This document shows, in pieces, positions 8,988 through 17,199 of a DNA stretch of 64,000 nt (position 1 is the stretch's first letter; every line of letters starts with the position of its first letter). The stretch is from Arthrobacter sp. ZGTC131. GTDB lineage: Bacteria; Actinomycetota; Actinomycetes; Actinomycetales; Micrococcaceae. A program made the translations under genes and the position numbers. Where the stretch lies: the NCBI RefSeq assembly GCF_002929275.1, contig NZ_PJIK01000001.1:186001-250000 (forward strand). The letters are read 5' to 3'. The notes below the pieces were generated by a model. That model had not been told where the DNA came from. It did not search any database and saw only the letters and a program-made list of their open reading frames with translations.

Positions 8988-10070
8988 GTGAACATTGCAG
9001 GCAACAGGAGCAGGGCATGGGCCGACGAAGCCGTCCGCAAGATCAACGCGGAAAACAACCGTTCGGCGGACACCCACCTGTATTCCGTGCCGCTGCCGGA
9101 GCACTGGGGTGTCCAGCTTTACCTCAAGGACGAATCCACGCACCGCTCGGGAAGCCTGAAGCACCGGCTGGCCCGGTCCCTGTTCCTGTTTGGCCTGGTG
9201 AACGGCTGGATCACGGAGGGCACCACCCTCGTGGAGGCCTCCAGCGGCAGCACGGCGGTGTCCGAAGCCTACTTCGCGCAGCTGCTCGGACTTCCCTTCA
9301 TCGCGGTCATGACGCGGACCACCAGCCCCGAAAAGATCGCGCTGATCGAACATTTCGGCGGCGCCTGCCTGCTGGTGGACCATGCCTCGGAGGTCTATGC
9401 GGCTGCCGCGGACGTGGCGGCGACGAGCAAGGGCCACTACATGGACCAGTTCACCTACGCCGAGCGCGCCACGGACTGGCGGGGCAACAACAACATTGCC
9501 GAGTCCATCTTCCAGCAGCTGGCTCTCGAGGAGCACACGGTTCCGCGGTGGATCGTGGTGGGCGCGGGGACGGGCGGGACGAGCGCCACGATCGGACGGT
9601 ACCTCCGCTATCACCGCCATGACACGTCGCTGGCTGTGGTGGACCCGGAGAATTCAGCTTTCTATCCCGGCTGGCGCAGCGGTTCGGCCGGCTTCAGCAC
9701 GGGCCTTCCCTCCCGGATCGAGGGAATTGGCAGGCCGCGCATGGAGCCAAGCTTCGTGCCCGCCGTGATCGACCACATGATCCAGGTGCCGGACGCCGCC
9801 TCCGTCGCGGCCATGCGGCACCTGCATTCCTTGGCAGGCCTGCATGCCGGGCCGTCCACGGGCACCAACCTGTGGGGTGTCTGGCAGCTGATCGCGCGGA
9901 TGGTCGCCGAGGGGCAGCGGGGCAGTGTCGTGTCGCTGATGTGCGACGGCGGAGACCGCTATGCGGGCAGCTACTACAGCCCCGCGTGGCTGGCGGCGCA
10001 GGGACTGGATCCCGAGCCGCATGAGGACACCATCAGCGCGTTCTTCGAGACGGGCACCTGGAGCCCTTAG
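8988..10070 (+). CDS. cds1: PLP-dependent cysteine synthase-like enzyme, Cds1-like cysteine desulfhydrase
   Basis: 360-residue fold-type II PLP enzyme. The Schiff-base lysine is K58 in SGSLKHR, the substrate loop is [13 protein letters not shown], and the phosphate-binding loop is [14 protein letters not shown]. The layout resembles the actinobacterial Cds1 proteins, which break L-cysteine into H2S, pyruvate and ammonia; assignment to that branch rather than to cysteine synthase is from overall resemblance. The GTG start follows a TAGGCT -10 box (8976-8981) by only 6 nt, so the message is probably leaderless. It diverges from a sulfurtransferase and ends 4 nt inside the convergent MBL gene. 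Confidence 0.85.
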   Translation: MNIAGNRSRAWADEAVRKINAENNRSADTHLYSVPLPEHWGVQLYLKDESTHRSGSLKHRLARSLFLFGLVNGWITEGTTLVEASSGSTAVSEAYFAQLLGLPFIAVMTRTTSPEKIALIEHFGGACLLVDHASEVYAAAADVAATSKGHYMDQFTYAERATDWRGNNNIAESIFQQLALEEHTVPRWIVVGAGTGGTSATIGRYLRYHRHDTSLAVVDPENSAFYPGWRSGSAGFSTGLPSRIEGIGRPRMEPSFVPAVIDHMIQVPDAASVAAMRHLHSLAGLHAGPSTGTNLWGVWQLIARMVAEGQRGSVVSLMCDGGDRYAGSYYSPAWLAAQGLDPEPHEDTISAFFETGTWSP

Positions 10071-10723
10071 ACGTCCACGGATTCACGGCTGGAGAGGTGC
10101 GCGAACTCGGTGCCATACCTGGCGCCCAGCCGCTTGACGTGACCCTCAACCAGGTCCAGGCCAGTGCCGTTGAGCAGTCCGTCGTGGATAGGGTATGCCC
10201 GCGGCGCGCGGACCCCGATGACAAAGTCCACCACCTCGCTCACCTTGTTCCAGGGAGCGTGGACCGGCACCAGCAGGGTGCGCACGCTGATGCCGTCAGG
10301 AATGATGAACGAGTCGCCGGGGTGGTACACGTTCTCGTCCACGAGGTAGCCGATGTTGGCCACCACCGGAACGTGCGGGTGAATCAGTGCGTGCTGGCCG
10401 CCGAAGCTGCGGATGGCGAATCCGGCGGCGTCGAACGACGTTCCCGGCTTCACGGCATGCACCCGCGACGCGGCGCCGGGCGCCTCCGTGCGGAGGTTCT
10501 GCGCCACGCCCTCCGGCGCGAAGAGCTGCAGCTCCGCGTTGCCCGCCAGCGCGGACGCCACGGCCGCAACGTCGATGTGGTCCGGGTGCTCGTGCGTGAT
10601 GAGGACAGCGTGCGCACCGTCGAGCGCTTCGGCGGACTCCGAGAACGTCCCGGGATCCAGCACCAGGACCCGCCCGTCCCGTTCCAGCCGGACGCACGCA
10701 TGCGTGAATTTTGTCAGCTTCAT
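10067..10723 (-). CDS. MBL-fold metal-dependent hydrolase
   Basis: 218-residue metallo-beta-lactamase fold protein, short form. The metal motif HEHPDH (H44, H46, D48, H49) is complete, with later ligands in VPVHAPWNK and IHDG. The N-terminus [14 protein letters not shown] is typical of the YtkL/UlaG-like branch. Substrate unknown. Its stop codon overlaps that of the convergent cds1 gene, so the two transcripts share a 4-nt end. Confidence 0.88.
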   Translation of the reverse strand: MKLTKFTHACVRLERDGRVLVLDPGTFSESAEALDGAHAVLITHEHPDHIDVAAVASALAGNAELQLFAPEGVAQNLRTEAPGAASRVHAVKPGTSFDAAGFAIRSFGGQHALIHPHVPVVANIGYLVDENVYHPGDSFIIPDGISVRTLLVPVHAPWNKVSEVVDFVIGVRAPRAYPIHDGLLNGTGLDLVEGHVKRLGARYGTEFAHLSSRESVDV

Positions 10724-10818
10724 GCCGCCAGCCTAGGGATCCCCCCGATCAGTGTCCACGGAGCTCCGGCTGGTAATCTTGTACATTGCCAATATCCCTT
10801 AGCGAAGCGAGTCCATTC

Positions 10819-11319
10819 ATGCCACACGGCGCCAGCGCTGACGGCAGGCAGCTGACCCCTTCGGCGGCAGCTGGCGGCAAAGAGCAGCGTGTCACCAAGC
10901 AGCGGCTGGCCGTGAGCGCCGCACTTGACGACCTTGATGACTTCGTCAGCACCCAGGAGCTGTACCGGATACTCCAGAACAAGGGCGTGTCTGTCTCCCT
11001 GGCCACGGCCTACCGGATTCTGCAGTCACTGGCCGATGAGGGGCTGGTGGACGTTCTGCGGAACGGGGACGGCGAGGCCGTGTACCGCCGGTGCGCAGTG
11101 ACGGGGCACCATCACCACCTGCTGTGCCGGAACTGCGGCAAGGCAGTCGAAGTGGAGGCTCCCGCCGTCGAAACCTGGGCCGCGCGGACCGCGCAGGAGC
11201 ACGGGTTCACCGAAGTGGCTCACACGGTGGAGATTTATGGCCTGTGCCCCGATTGCTCGGCGCGCAAGGCGGGCGCCGCGTCCGGTGCGGATTCAGGCAG
11301 CACTACGCGGTCCGCATAA
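10819..11319 (+). CDS. zur: Fur-family zinc regulator Zur
   Basis: 166-residue Fur-family repressor. A winged helix (about 20-90) is followed by the dimerisation and metal domain: HHHH at 97-100, CRNC (C103, C106) and CPDC (C143, C146), the structural zinc cysteines seen in Zur. Zur shuts off zinc uptake when zinc is ample. The neighbouring minus-strand genes are a zinc ABC importer with a palindromic operator, which supports zinc over iron. ATG 10819 is preferred; a TTG at 10786 is in frame upstream. The last 17 nt overlap the convergent znuB gene. Confidence 0.92.
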   Translation: MPHGASADGRQLTPSAAAGGKEQRVTKQRLAVSAALDDLDDFVSTQELYRILQNKGVSVSLATAYRILQSLADEGLVDVLRNGDGEAVYRRCAVTGHHHHLLCRNCGKAVEVEAPAVETWAARTAQEHGFTEVAHTVEIYGLCPDCSARKAGAASGADSGSTTRSA

Positions 11320-12178
11320 CCCTGCCGTTGAGCCCGCGCTTGGCTCGGACGCTTCCGATCACCCTGCACGCCACGTAGATCAGGAAGGACAGCGTGGTCA
11401 CGTAGGGGCTGATGGGGATGCGGCCGCCGAGGGCCAGGAGGATGCCGCCCACTGTGGCCACCACGGCGAACACCACGCTCAGGAGCACCACCAGGCGGGG
11501 TGACGACGTCAGCCGCAGGGCAGCCGCCGCAGGAGTGATCAGCAGGGCAAGAACAAGCAGCGCGCCAACTATCTGTATCGACAAAGCCACGCTGACGCCC
11601 AGCAGCACCATGAAGGCCAGCGCCAGCGCCCGCACCGGGACGCCGCGCGCCTCGGCGAGTTCGGGGTCGACGCTTGCGAAGCTCAGCGGCCGCCAGATTG
11701 CGCAGAGCGCAGCCATGACCACCACCGCGGTACCGGCAAGGACCTGCAGCTGCACCGTGTCCACGGAGACGATCTGCCCGGTCAGGAGGCCGAACTTGTT
11801 GGCCGCGCGGCCCTCATAAAGGGACAGGAACAGGATGCCGAGGCCCAGACCGAACGGCATGATCACGCCGATGATGGAATTCTTGTCCCTGGCCCGCACC
11901 CCCATGAGGCCCAGCAGGAGCGCGGCGGCCACCGAGCCGATCAGCGAACCGAACACGACGTCGGCCCCGATGAGGAGCGCGAAGGCTGCCCCGGCAAAGG
12001 AAAGCTCGGAGATGCCGTGGACGGCGAATGCGAGGTCGCGCTTCATCACGAACGTGCCCACGAGGCCGCCGAGCAGGCCCAACACGGCTCCGGCCCACAG
12101 CGAGTTCTGTACCAGGACCAGCAGTTCACCGTAGTTTTCGAAGTTGAACACCGATTGCAGGATGCCTTCCGGATCCAT
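11303..12178 (-). CDS. znuB: Zinc ABC transporter permease ZnuB
   Basis: 291-residue integral membrane permease with about eight hydrophobic segments and the ABC-3 family core (FVMKRDLAFAVHGISELSF, then LLLGLMGVRARDKNSIIGV). It forms the membrane channel of the high-affinity zinc importer. ATG 12178 shares one base with the stop of znuC (TGATG), so the genes are coupled. The order znuA-znuC-znuB runs on the minus strand. The 3' end overlaps zur by 17 nt tail to tail. Confidence 0.92.
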   Translation of the reverse strand: MDPEGILQSVFNFENYGELLVLVQNSLWAGAVLGLLGGLVGTFVMKRDLAFAVHGISELSFAGAAFALLIGADVVFGSLIGSVAAALLLGLMGVRARDKNSIIGVIMPFGLGLGILFLSLYEGRAANKFGLLTGQIVSVDTVQLQVLAGTAVVVMAALCAIWRPLSFASVDPELAEARGVPVRALALAFMVLLGVSVALSIQIVGALLVLALLITPAAAALRLTSSPRLVVLLSVVFAVVATVGGILLALGGRIPISPYVTTLSFLIYVACRVIGSVRAKRGLNGRVMRTA

Positions 12179-12993
12179 CAGACACCCTCCCCGGCGGCAG
12201 CATGTGCCTCGTCGTGATGATGGGTGGTGGCGTCCGGGAGTCCGACGACGACGATCCGGCCGTTCGCGTGGATCACTTCCACGTGGCTGTCGTAAAGCTC
12301 GGACAGGACGTCGGTGGTCATCACCTCGTGCGGAGTGCCCACACTGAAACGGCCTCCGGCCAGGTACAGGACCCTGTCGACGTAGTCGATGATCGGATTG
12401 ATCTCGTGGGTCACGAAGACCACGGCGCTCTTTTGCTCGTGGCATTGCTTGTTGATGAGGGCGCTGACCGCCTGCTGGTGGTGCAGGTCCAGAGACAACA
12501 GCGGCTCGTCACAGAGCAGCACCTTGGGGTCCGTCGCCAGGGCCTGGGCGATGCGCAGCCGTTGCTGCTCCCCGCCCGACAGCTGCCCGACCGGCACCTT
12601 GGCGTAGTCGCTGGCCCCGACAAGGTCCAGCAGCTCGTCAATCCTGCGGTTGGCCTTGGCGTTCCGCACCCGGATGCCCCAGCGGTGGCCGTCAACGCCG
12701 AGGCCCACGAGGTCCCGCGCCCGCATCGGGGTATCAGGGAGGAAGGGCTTCTGCTGCGGGATGTAGCCGATCATCCGGCTGCCCCGTTCTACGGGATGGC
12801 CTCCGAGTGTTGCGCTCCCGGAGTGCAGTTCCTGCAGGCCCAAAAGCACTTTGAGGAAGCTGGTCTTACCGCTGCCGTTGGGTCCAAGAACCGCAAAGAA
12901 TTCCCCGGGCTTGATGTCGAGGTCCAGGTCTTCCCAGAGCGCCCGCTTGCCAAACTTGAGGGATGCTTTGCGCAGGCTGATGACTGGGGTCAA
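12178..12993 (-). CDS. znuC: Zinc ABC transporter ATP-binding protein ZnuC
   Basis: 271-residue ATPase with Walker A GPNGSGKTS, Q-loop IPQQKPFLP, signature LSGGEQQR and Walker B VLLCDEPL. The C-terminus is histidine-rich (THHHDEAH), a frequent feature of zinc or manganese transport ATPases. The proposed TTG start at 12993 overlaps the znuA stop (TTGA) and puts the first residues (MTPVISLRKASLKFG) where ABC ATPases begin; an upstream in-frame ATG at 13044 would add 17 residues read from inside znuA and is less likely. Confidence 0.9.
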   Translation of the reverse strand: MTPVISLRKASLKFGKRALWEDLDLDIKPGEFFAVLGPNGSGKTSFLKVLLGLQELHSGSATLGGHPVERGSRMIGYIPQQKPFLPDTPMRARDLVGLGVDGHRWGIRVRNAKANRRIDELLDLVGASDYAKVPVGQLSGGEQQRLRIAQALATDPKVLLCDEPLLSLDLHHQQAVSALINKQCHEQKSAVVFVTHEINPIIDYVDRVLYLAGGRFSVGTPHEVMTTDVLSELYDSHVEVIHANGRIVVVGLPDATTHHHDEAHAAAGEGV

Positions 12994-13958
12994 TTCTTGG
13001 TCTCCAGGGCTTTGCTGATGTTCCCCACATTGTCCGCCATCCACTGCAGGTACGTCTTGCCCTCGGGCAAAGTCTCGCTGAAATTCACGACGGGCGTGCC
13101 AGCGGCAGCGGCCGCATTCTTCAGCGCCTCGGTCTGCGGGCCGTCGGTCTGCTCATTGTAGGCGAGCATTCTGGTCTCAGGCGATGCTGCCAGCGCAGTG
13201 GCAGCTTTCAGGACGGCCGGCGACACGTCGGTCCCCTCTTCGATGGCGGCGGTGTACTCGGCCGGAGTGCGGTTATCGAGTCCGGCGGCCTCGAGCAGGT
13301 AGAGCGGTACGGGTTCAGTGACGGCGACACGGGACCCTGCGTGCGCCTTTTTGATGGCGGCGAGCTTGCCTTCGAGTTCCGTCAGTCCTGACTTGAAGGA
13401 AGCGGCATTGGCCTTGAACTCAGCAGCCGAACCGGGGTCGATCGTTCCCAGCTTCACGGCCACCGCGTCGGCAACCCGGGACATGGCCTGCGGGCTGTAC
13501 CACACGTGTTCATTGAACTCGCCATGGTCATGGCTGTGGCCGCTTTCGGCCGTCGCGGATGGTGTGCTGTCACTTGCGGGGACCAGCCCCGACACTTCCG
13601 CGGCACTGACGATGCTGTCATGCGGGATGTTGTTGTCGTCGGCCATCGTGTGGATGAAGTCGTCGTAGCCGCCGCCGTTTTCCACCACCAGCTTGGCCTT
13701 GGAGATGACCAGCCTGTCCTGGGCTGTGGCCTCATAGGAGTGGGGGTCCTGGCTGGTCCGGGAAATGATGGCGGTGACGTTTACTTTGTCGCCGCCGATG
13801 GATTCAACGATTTCGCCGTACACGTTGGTCGAGGTGACAACGGGGATGCCGTTGCCGGCAGTCGGTGCGGAAATCTCCGGCGTCGTTCCGCAGGCCGTGA
13901 GCAGCAGGCCGAGACCGGCAATGGCGGCGGTGATGGATGTACGGACGGTCATGCGCAC
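12990..13958 (-). CDS. znuA: Zinc-binding lipoprotein ZnuA
   Basis: 322-residue periplasmic-type solute-binding protein anchored as a lipoprotein: signal peptide with lipobox LLTAC, cysteine at 23. The cluster A-1 metal-binding family fold is clear. The mature protein has the zinc-collecting loop HSHDHGEFNEHVW and a C-terminal YNEQTDGPQTE helix. It captures zinc outside the membrane and passes it to ZnuBC. The GTG start has GAGG 8 nt upstream; an ATG two codons later is possible. The Zur operator lies 61 bp before the start. Confidence 0.93.
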   Translation of the reverse strand: MRMTVRTSITAAIAGLGLLLTACGTTPEISAPTAGNGIPVVTSTNVYGEIVESIGGDKVNVTAIISRTSQDPHSYEATAQDRLVISKAKLVVENGGGYDDFIHTMADDNNIPHDSIVSAAEVSGLVPASDSTPSATAESGHSHDHGEFNEHVWYSPQAMSRVADAVAVKLGTIDPGSAAEFKANAASFKSGLTELEGKLAAIKKAHAGSRVAVTEPVPLYLLEAAGLDNRTPAEYTAAIEEGTDVSPAVLKAATALAASPETRMLAYNEQTDGPQTEALKNAAAAAGTPVVNFSETLPEGKTYLQWMADNVGNISKALETKN

Positions 13959-14019
13959 GGAGAAAACCTCAGTTCTGGGAATAGCATTTTCGGGATCAGC
14001 AACCCTACCGAGTGTATCG

Positions 14020-14044
14020 CTAAATAGGAATGATTCCTATTTAG
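14020..14044. promoter_or_regulatory. Perfect palindrome, predicted Zur operator of znuACB
   Basis: A 25-bp perfect palindrome: 12-bp arms CTAAATAGGAAT and ATTCCTATTTAG around a central G. It sits 61 bp upstream of znuA in AT-rich sequence that contrasts with its surroundings, where the promoter is expected. Shape and AATGATT core fit a Fur/Zur-family box, and zur lies at the other end of the operon. Confidence 0.85.
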
Positions 14045-14090
14045 AACTGCGGCCGGGGGACTCTGTCCCCCGACCGCCCCATGAGCCCTG

Positions 14091-15161
14091 TTAGTCGCCG
14101 TTGGGCTCGCCGAGCCGGCGGATCCCCTTGGCCTGCGTGGCATCGCGGATTTCGCCCACCAGCTGTTCGATCACGTCCTCAAGGAACAGCACGCCTTCCG
14201 TCTGGCCATGGGGTCCGATCACGCGTGCCAGGTGGGAGCCGGTGCGCTGCATGACGGACATCGCATCTTCTATCTCGTCGCCGCGTGCGAGGTTGGCCAG
14301 CGACCGGATCCGGCTTTCGGCAATGGCGTGCCCGTAGCCCGATTCGGGAATCGCAAGCACGTCCTTGATGTGCAGGTAGCCGGCGAGCATGCCGTCGTCG
14401 TCCACCATCGGGAACCGGGAGAACCCGGTCCGGCTCACGGCCTTTTCGAACTCCAGCGGGGTCGCGGAGGTCCTCAGCATGACGAGCCGCTCCAGCGGAA
14501 CCATGACATCGGCGGCCGTGTGCTCCGAAAACTCGAGCGCGCCGGTGATGAGGCCCGCATCATCATCCACCAGCCCGTGCCGGGTGGACTCCTGCACGAT
14601 GGACTGGACCTCTTCGAGGGTAAAGGAGGAGTTGACCTCGTCCTTCGGCTCGATCCGCATGAGCTTGAGGATGTGGTTCGCGGACCAGTTCAGTGCGACG
14701 ATCACCGGGTTCACGATGCGCGCGACGAACATCAGGGGCGGAGCCAGAAGCAGGGCCGCCTTGTCCGCCACCGACACGGAGATGTTCTTTGGCACCATCT
14801 CCCCGAACGTCACGTGCAGGAACGTGACCACCATCAGCGCCACCACGAACGCGGCGACGTCGGCAATTTCCATGGGCACTCCGAGTGCCGCCAGAGGAAC
14901 AGCCAGCAGGTGGTGAATTGCCGGTTCGGCAACCAGCAGGATCAACAGGGAACAGACCGTGATGCCCAGCTGCGCGCAGGCCAGCATCAACGAGACGTTC
15001 TCCATGGCCCGCAGGGTGGTTTGCGCGCGCAGGGAGCCGGAGTCAGCCAGCGGCTCGATCTGGCTCCGGCGTGCGGACATGACCGCAAACTCGGCCGCGA
15101 CGAAGAAAGCGTTGCCGATGAGCAGCAGCACCAGCCAGAGAAGTCCGACCCAGTCGCTCAT
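14091..15161 (-). CDS. CNNM/CorC-type membrane protein with CBS pair (hemolysin family)
   Basis: 356-residue protein: an N-terminal CNNM (DUF21) membrane domain (about 1-180, starting MSDWVGLLWLVLLLIGNAFF) and a CBS pair (about 200-340). It lacks the C-terminal CorC_HlyC domain that its partner has. Family members act in magnesium, cobalt or other ion efflux; the hemolysin label is historical. ATG overlaps the stop of the upstream paralogue by 4 nt, so the two proteins are made together and may form a hetero-oligomer. The segment EVNSSFTLEEVQSIVQES is the linker into CBS. Confidence 0.9.
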   Translation of the reverse strand: MSDWVGLLWLVLLLIGNAFFVAAEFAVMSARRSQIEPLADSGSLRAQTTLRAMENVSLMLACAQLGITVCSLLILLVAEPAIHHLLAVPLAALGVPMEIADVAAFVVALMVVTFLHVTFGEMVPKNISVSVADKAALLLAPPLMFVARIVNPVIVALNWSANHILKLMRIEPKDEVNSSFTLEEVQSIVQESTRHGLVDDDAGLITGALEFSEHTAADVMVPLERLVMLRTSATPLEFEKAVSRTGFSRFPMVDDDGMLAGYLHIKDVLAIPESGYGHAIAESRIRSLANLARGDEIEDAMSVMQRTGSHLARVIGPHGQTEGVLFLEDVIEQLVGEIRDATQAKGIRRLGEPNGD

Positions 15162-16627
15162 GCCGCGCCCCCGTTCGTGGCCGACGCGTCCTTGGAGGAG
15201 ACGTTCCTCGACGAACCGTTCCGGGACGCGCCCTTCCGGACGGATCCCTTCCGCGACGAACCGTTCCTGTAGGAGCCGTTCCTTGCGGAGGGCATCTCTG
15301 CGGCAGGCTCACTTGCGGAGCCGTCGCCGGGTTCGCGGTCCGGCTTGAAGCAGATCCGGTCGATGCGGCGGCCGTCCATCCGGGTGACGTTCAGCGTGCC
15401 GCCGCCAACCTGGACAGTGTCCCCCACCGAGGCGATGCGCCCGAGCTCGCTCATGACGTAACCGCCAACCGTTTCATAGGCGGCCTCGTCGGGGACACTG
15501 AGTCCGGGAATCTGTTCGGACAGTTCATCCGGCCGCAGCAGGCCCGGGAAATACCAGTCACCCGAGGCACTCTGCAGCAGGCCGGGCCGGACCTTGTCGT
15601 GTTCGTCTGCCACTTCGCCCACGATTTCCTCGACGAGGTCCTCCAGCGTGGCAATCCCGGCAGTTCCGCCGTATTCGTCCAGCACCACAGCGAGCTGCAT
15701 GTTGCCTTCCCGAAGTTCGGCCAGCAGGGCATCGAGGTGGATGGTTTCCGGCACCCGCAGAACATCGGTCATGATGGCGCCCGCCTCCAGCTTGGACCGC
15801 CGCTTCGACGGCACGGCAATGGCCTTCTTCACGTGCACCAGCCCGCGGATGTCGTCAGTGGATTCGCCGATCACGGGGAAACGCGAGTAGCCGGTGCGGC
15901 GCGCGGCGTCGAGGATGTCCGACACAGGCTGGTGTGCGTTGATGGCCTCGACCCGGATGCGCGGGGTCATCACATCGGCAGCCGAACGTCCGGAGAAGTT
16001 CAGGGTCCGGGCGACGAAGTTTGCGGTCCCGACGTCCAGGGTTCCCATGGCTGCGGACCTGCGCACGAGGGACGCAAGCTCGGCGGGCGTCCGGGCTCCC
16101 GAGATTTCTTCTTTCGCCTCGAGTCCGAAGACGTTGAGCACCTTGTTCGAAAAACCGTTCAGCAGGATGATGGCCGGCTTGAAGATGGCGGTGAACATCA
16201 GCTGGGGCCGCGCGAGGGCGCGGCCGATGCGGAACGACAGGGCGATCGCCATGTTCTTGGGAACCAGCTCGCCGAGCAGCATGGAGAGCAGGGTGGCAAT
16301 CACCATGGCGAGCACCAGGGAAACAGATCCGGCCATCGCTTCGGGAAGGCCGAGCAGGGCCAGCGGCGCTTCCAGCAGCGCGCCCACCGACGGTTCCATG
16401 ACATAGCCGGTGAGCAGGGTTGTCATGGTGATGCCCAGTTGGCAGCTGGAGAGCTGGGTGGAGAGCGACTTGAGGCACTTGAGCAGCGGGACTGCGGCGG
16501 TGTCGCCGTCATCCACAGCGCGCTGCACTGTGGGCTGGTCGAGCGCAATAAGGGAAAATTCGACGGCGACGAAAAAGCCGGTGCCGAGGATCAGCAGGAA
16601 CCCGGCCGCGAGAAGAAGCCACTCCAT
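15158..16627 (-). CDS. CNNM/CorC-type membrane protein with CBS pair and CorC domain
   Basis: 489-residue full-length member: DUF21 membrane domain (1-190), CBS pair (about 210-340) and C-terminal CorC_HlyC transporter-associated domain (about 350-430, DELSEQIPGLSVPDEAAYE). Family role is divalent cation transport. The last 45 residues are a run of pentapeptides of the form xRNGS/xRKGS, encoded by a 15-bp degenerate repeat, and look unstructured and very basic. Coupled to the shorter paralogue by a 4-nt overlap. Confidence 0.92.
   Translation of the reverse strand: MEWLLLAAGFLLILGTGFFVAVEFSLIALDQPTVQRAVDDGDTAAVPLLKCLKSLSTQLSSCQLGITMTTLLTGYVMEPSVGALLEAPLALLGLPEAMAGSVSLVLAMVIATLLSMLLGELVPKNMAIALSFRIGRALARPQLMFTAIFKPAIILLNGFSNKVLNVFGLEAKEEISGARTPAELASLVRRSAAMGTLDVGTANFVARTLNFSGRSAADVMTPRIRVEAINAHQPVSDILDAARRTGYSRFPVIGESTDDIRGLVHVKKAIAVPSKRRSKLEAGAIMTDVLRVPETIHLDALLAELREGNMQLAVVLDEYGGTAGIATLEDLVEEIVGEVADEHDKVRPGLLQSASGDWYFPGLLRPDELSEQIPGLSVPDEAAYETVGGYVMSELGRIASVGDTVQVGGGTLNVTRMDGRRIDRICFKPDREPGDGSASEPAAEMPSARNGSYRNGSSRKGSVRKGASRNGSSRNVSSKDASATNGGAA
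15164..15290 (-). repeat. 15-bp tandem repeat encoding xRNGS pentapeptides
   Basis: The 3' end of the CorC-like gene is built of about eight degenerate 15-bp units. Translated, they read YRNGS, SRKGS, VRKGA, SRNGS, SRNVS, SKDAS and so on. The repeat ends with the gene. Confidence 0.75.
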
Positions 16628-16951
16628 TTAGCGGCCTGCCGTGATGCTGCCGGGCCGGCGCGGGCCGCGGGCCGAAGAGGGAATGCCGGCGTAACTGCCA
16701 GGCGGAGGATGGTCGGCCGGAGCCGCATCCACGGAAGTCCCGGCGAGGTGAAGCGGCGGACATTGGCGGGAACGTGAACGGGGATTGCCGGCTCTGCGGG
16801 TGGGCTGTACGGCGCTGATTCTGCTCCGCTGACAGCCCCCAGGCCGGCACCTAGATTTACTGTCCATAAGAATTGCAGTCTACAGGAGCAGCGGCGCCCG
16901 CGGTGGTGCACTTGGCGCGCCCGGGCGCTGCGTAACGCGTGCGGTTCCCGC

Positions 16952-16984
16952 AAAAAAACGCCCGCCCGGCAAGACCGGCGGGCC
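16952..16984 (-). terminator. Intrinsic terminator reading leftward, no obvious gene before it
   Basis: GC-rich hairpin (GCCCGCCCGG against CCGGCGGGC, one bulge) followed on the minus strand by TTTTTTT. Strong Rho-independent shape. It lies upstream of the CNNM operon on the same strand, so it either ends an unannotated small RNA from 16985-17060 or attenuates a long leader of the operon. Confidence 0.7.
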
Positions 16985-17064
16985 GGCGCCGGAGGTCATT
17001 GATTCCCGGATTTAAGCCACTCTCAAGCCACAATTCGGCGAGTACATGATTTGAGTCACCCTTA

Positions 17065-17095
17065 TTGGCAGTTAAGCCGGAACGGTCACTAGACT
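17065..17095 (+). promoter_or_regulatory. Candidate kgd promoter
   Basis: TTGGCA at 17065-17070 and TAGACT at 17090-17095, spacer 19 nt, about 100 bp upstream of the kgd GTG. The -35 is good, the spacing a little long. Confidence 0.4.
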
Positions 17096-17199
17096 GGCAG
17101 AGGTCTGGGTTCACAGGACACAGAAACTGGTTCGATTGTTGTGCCGTGGCACCTTGGCGACCAGAGGGAATTCAAACTCATGGAAGAGGCGTATTTCAA

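Larger units (their letters stand above)
16628..17199. other. 572-bp divergent region between the CNNM operon and kgd
   Basis: No gene is supported. It contains a hairpin with a run of seven T on the minus strand (16952-16984), and a candidate kgd promoter TTGGCA (17065-17070) with TAGACT (17090-17095) spaced 19 nt. The 320 bp before the CNNM start show no further structure I can name. Confidence 0.6.

Noticed and set aside
16857-17114. 85-codon minus-strand frame in the kgd promoter region
   Set aside because: Crosses the terminator hairpin, no ribosome site, no recognisable protein features.
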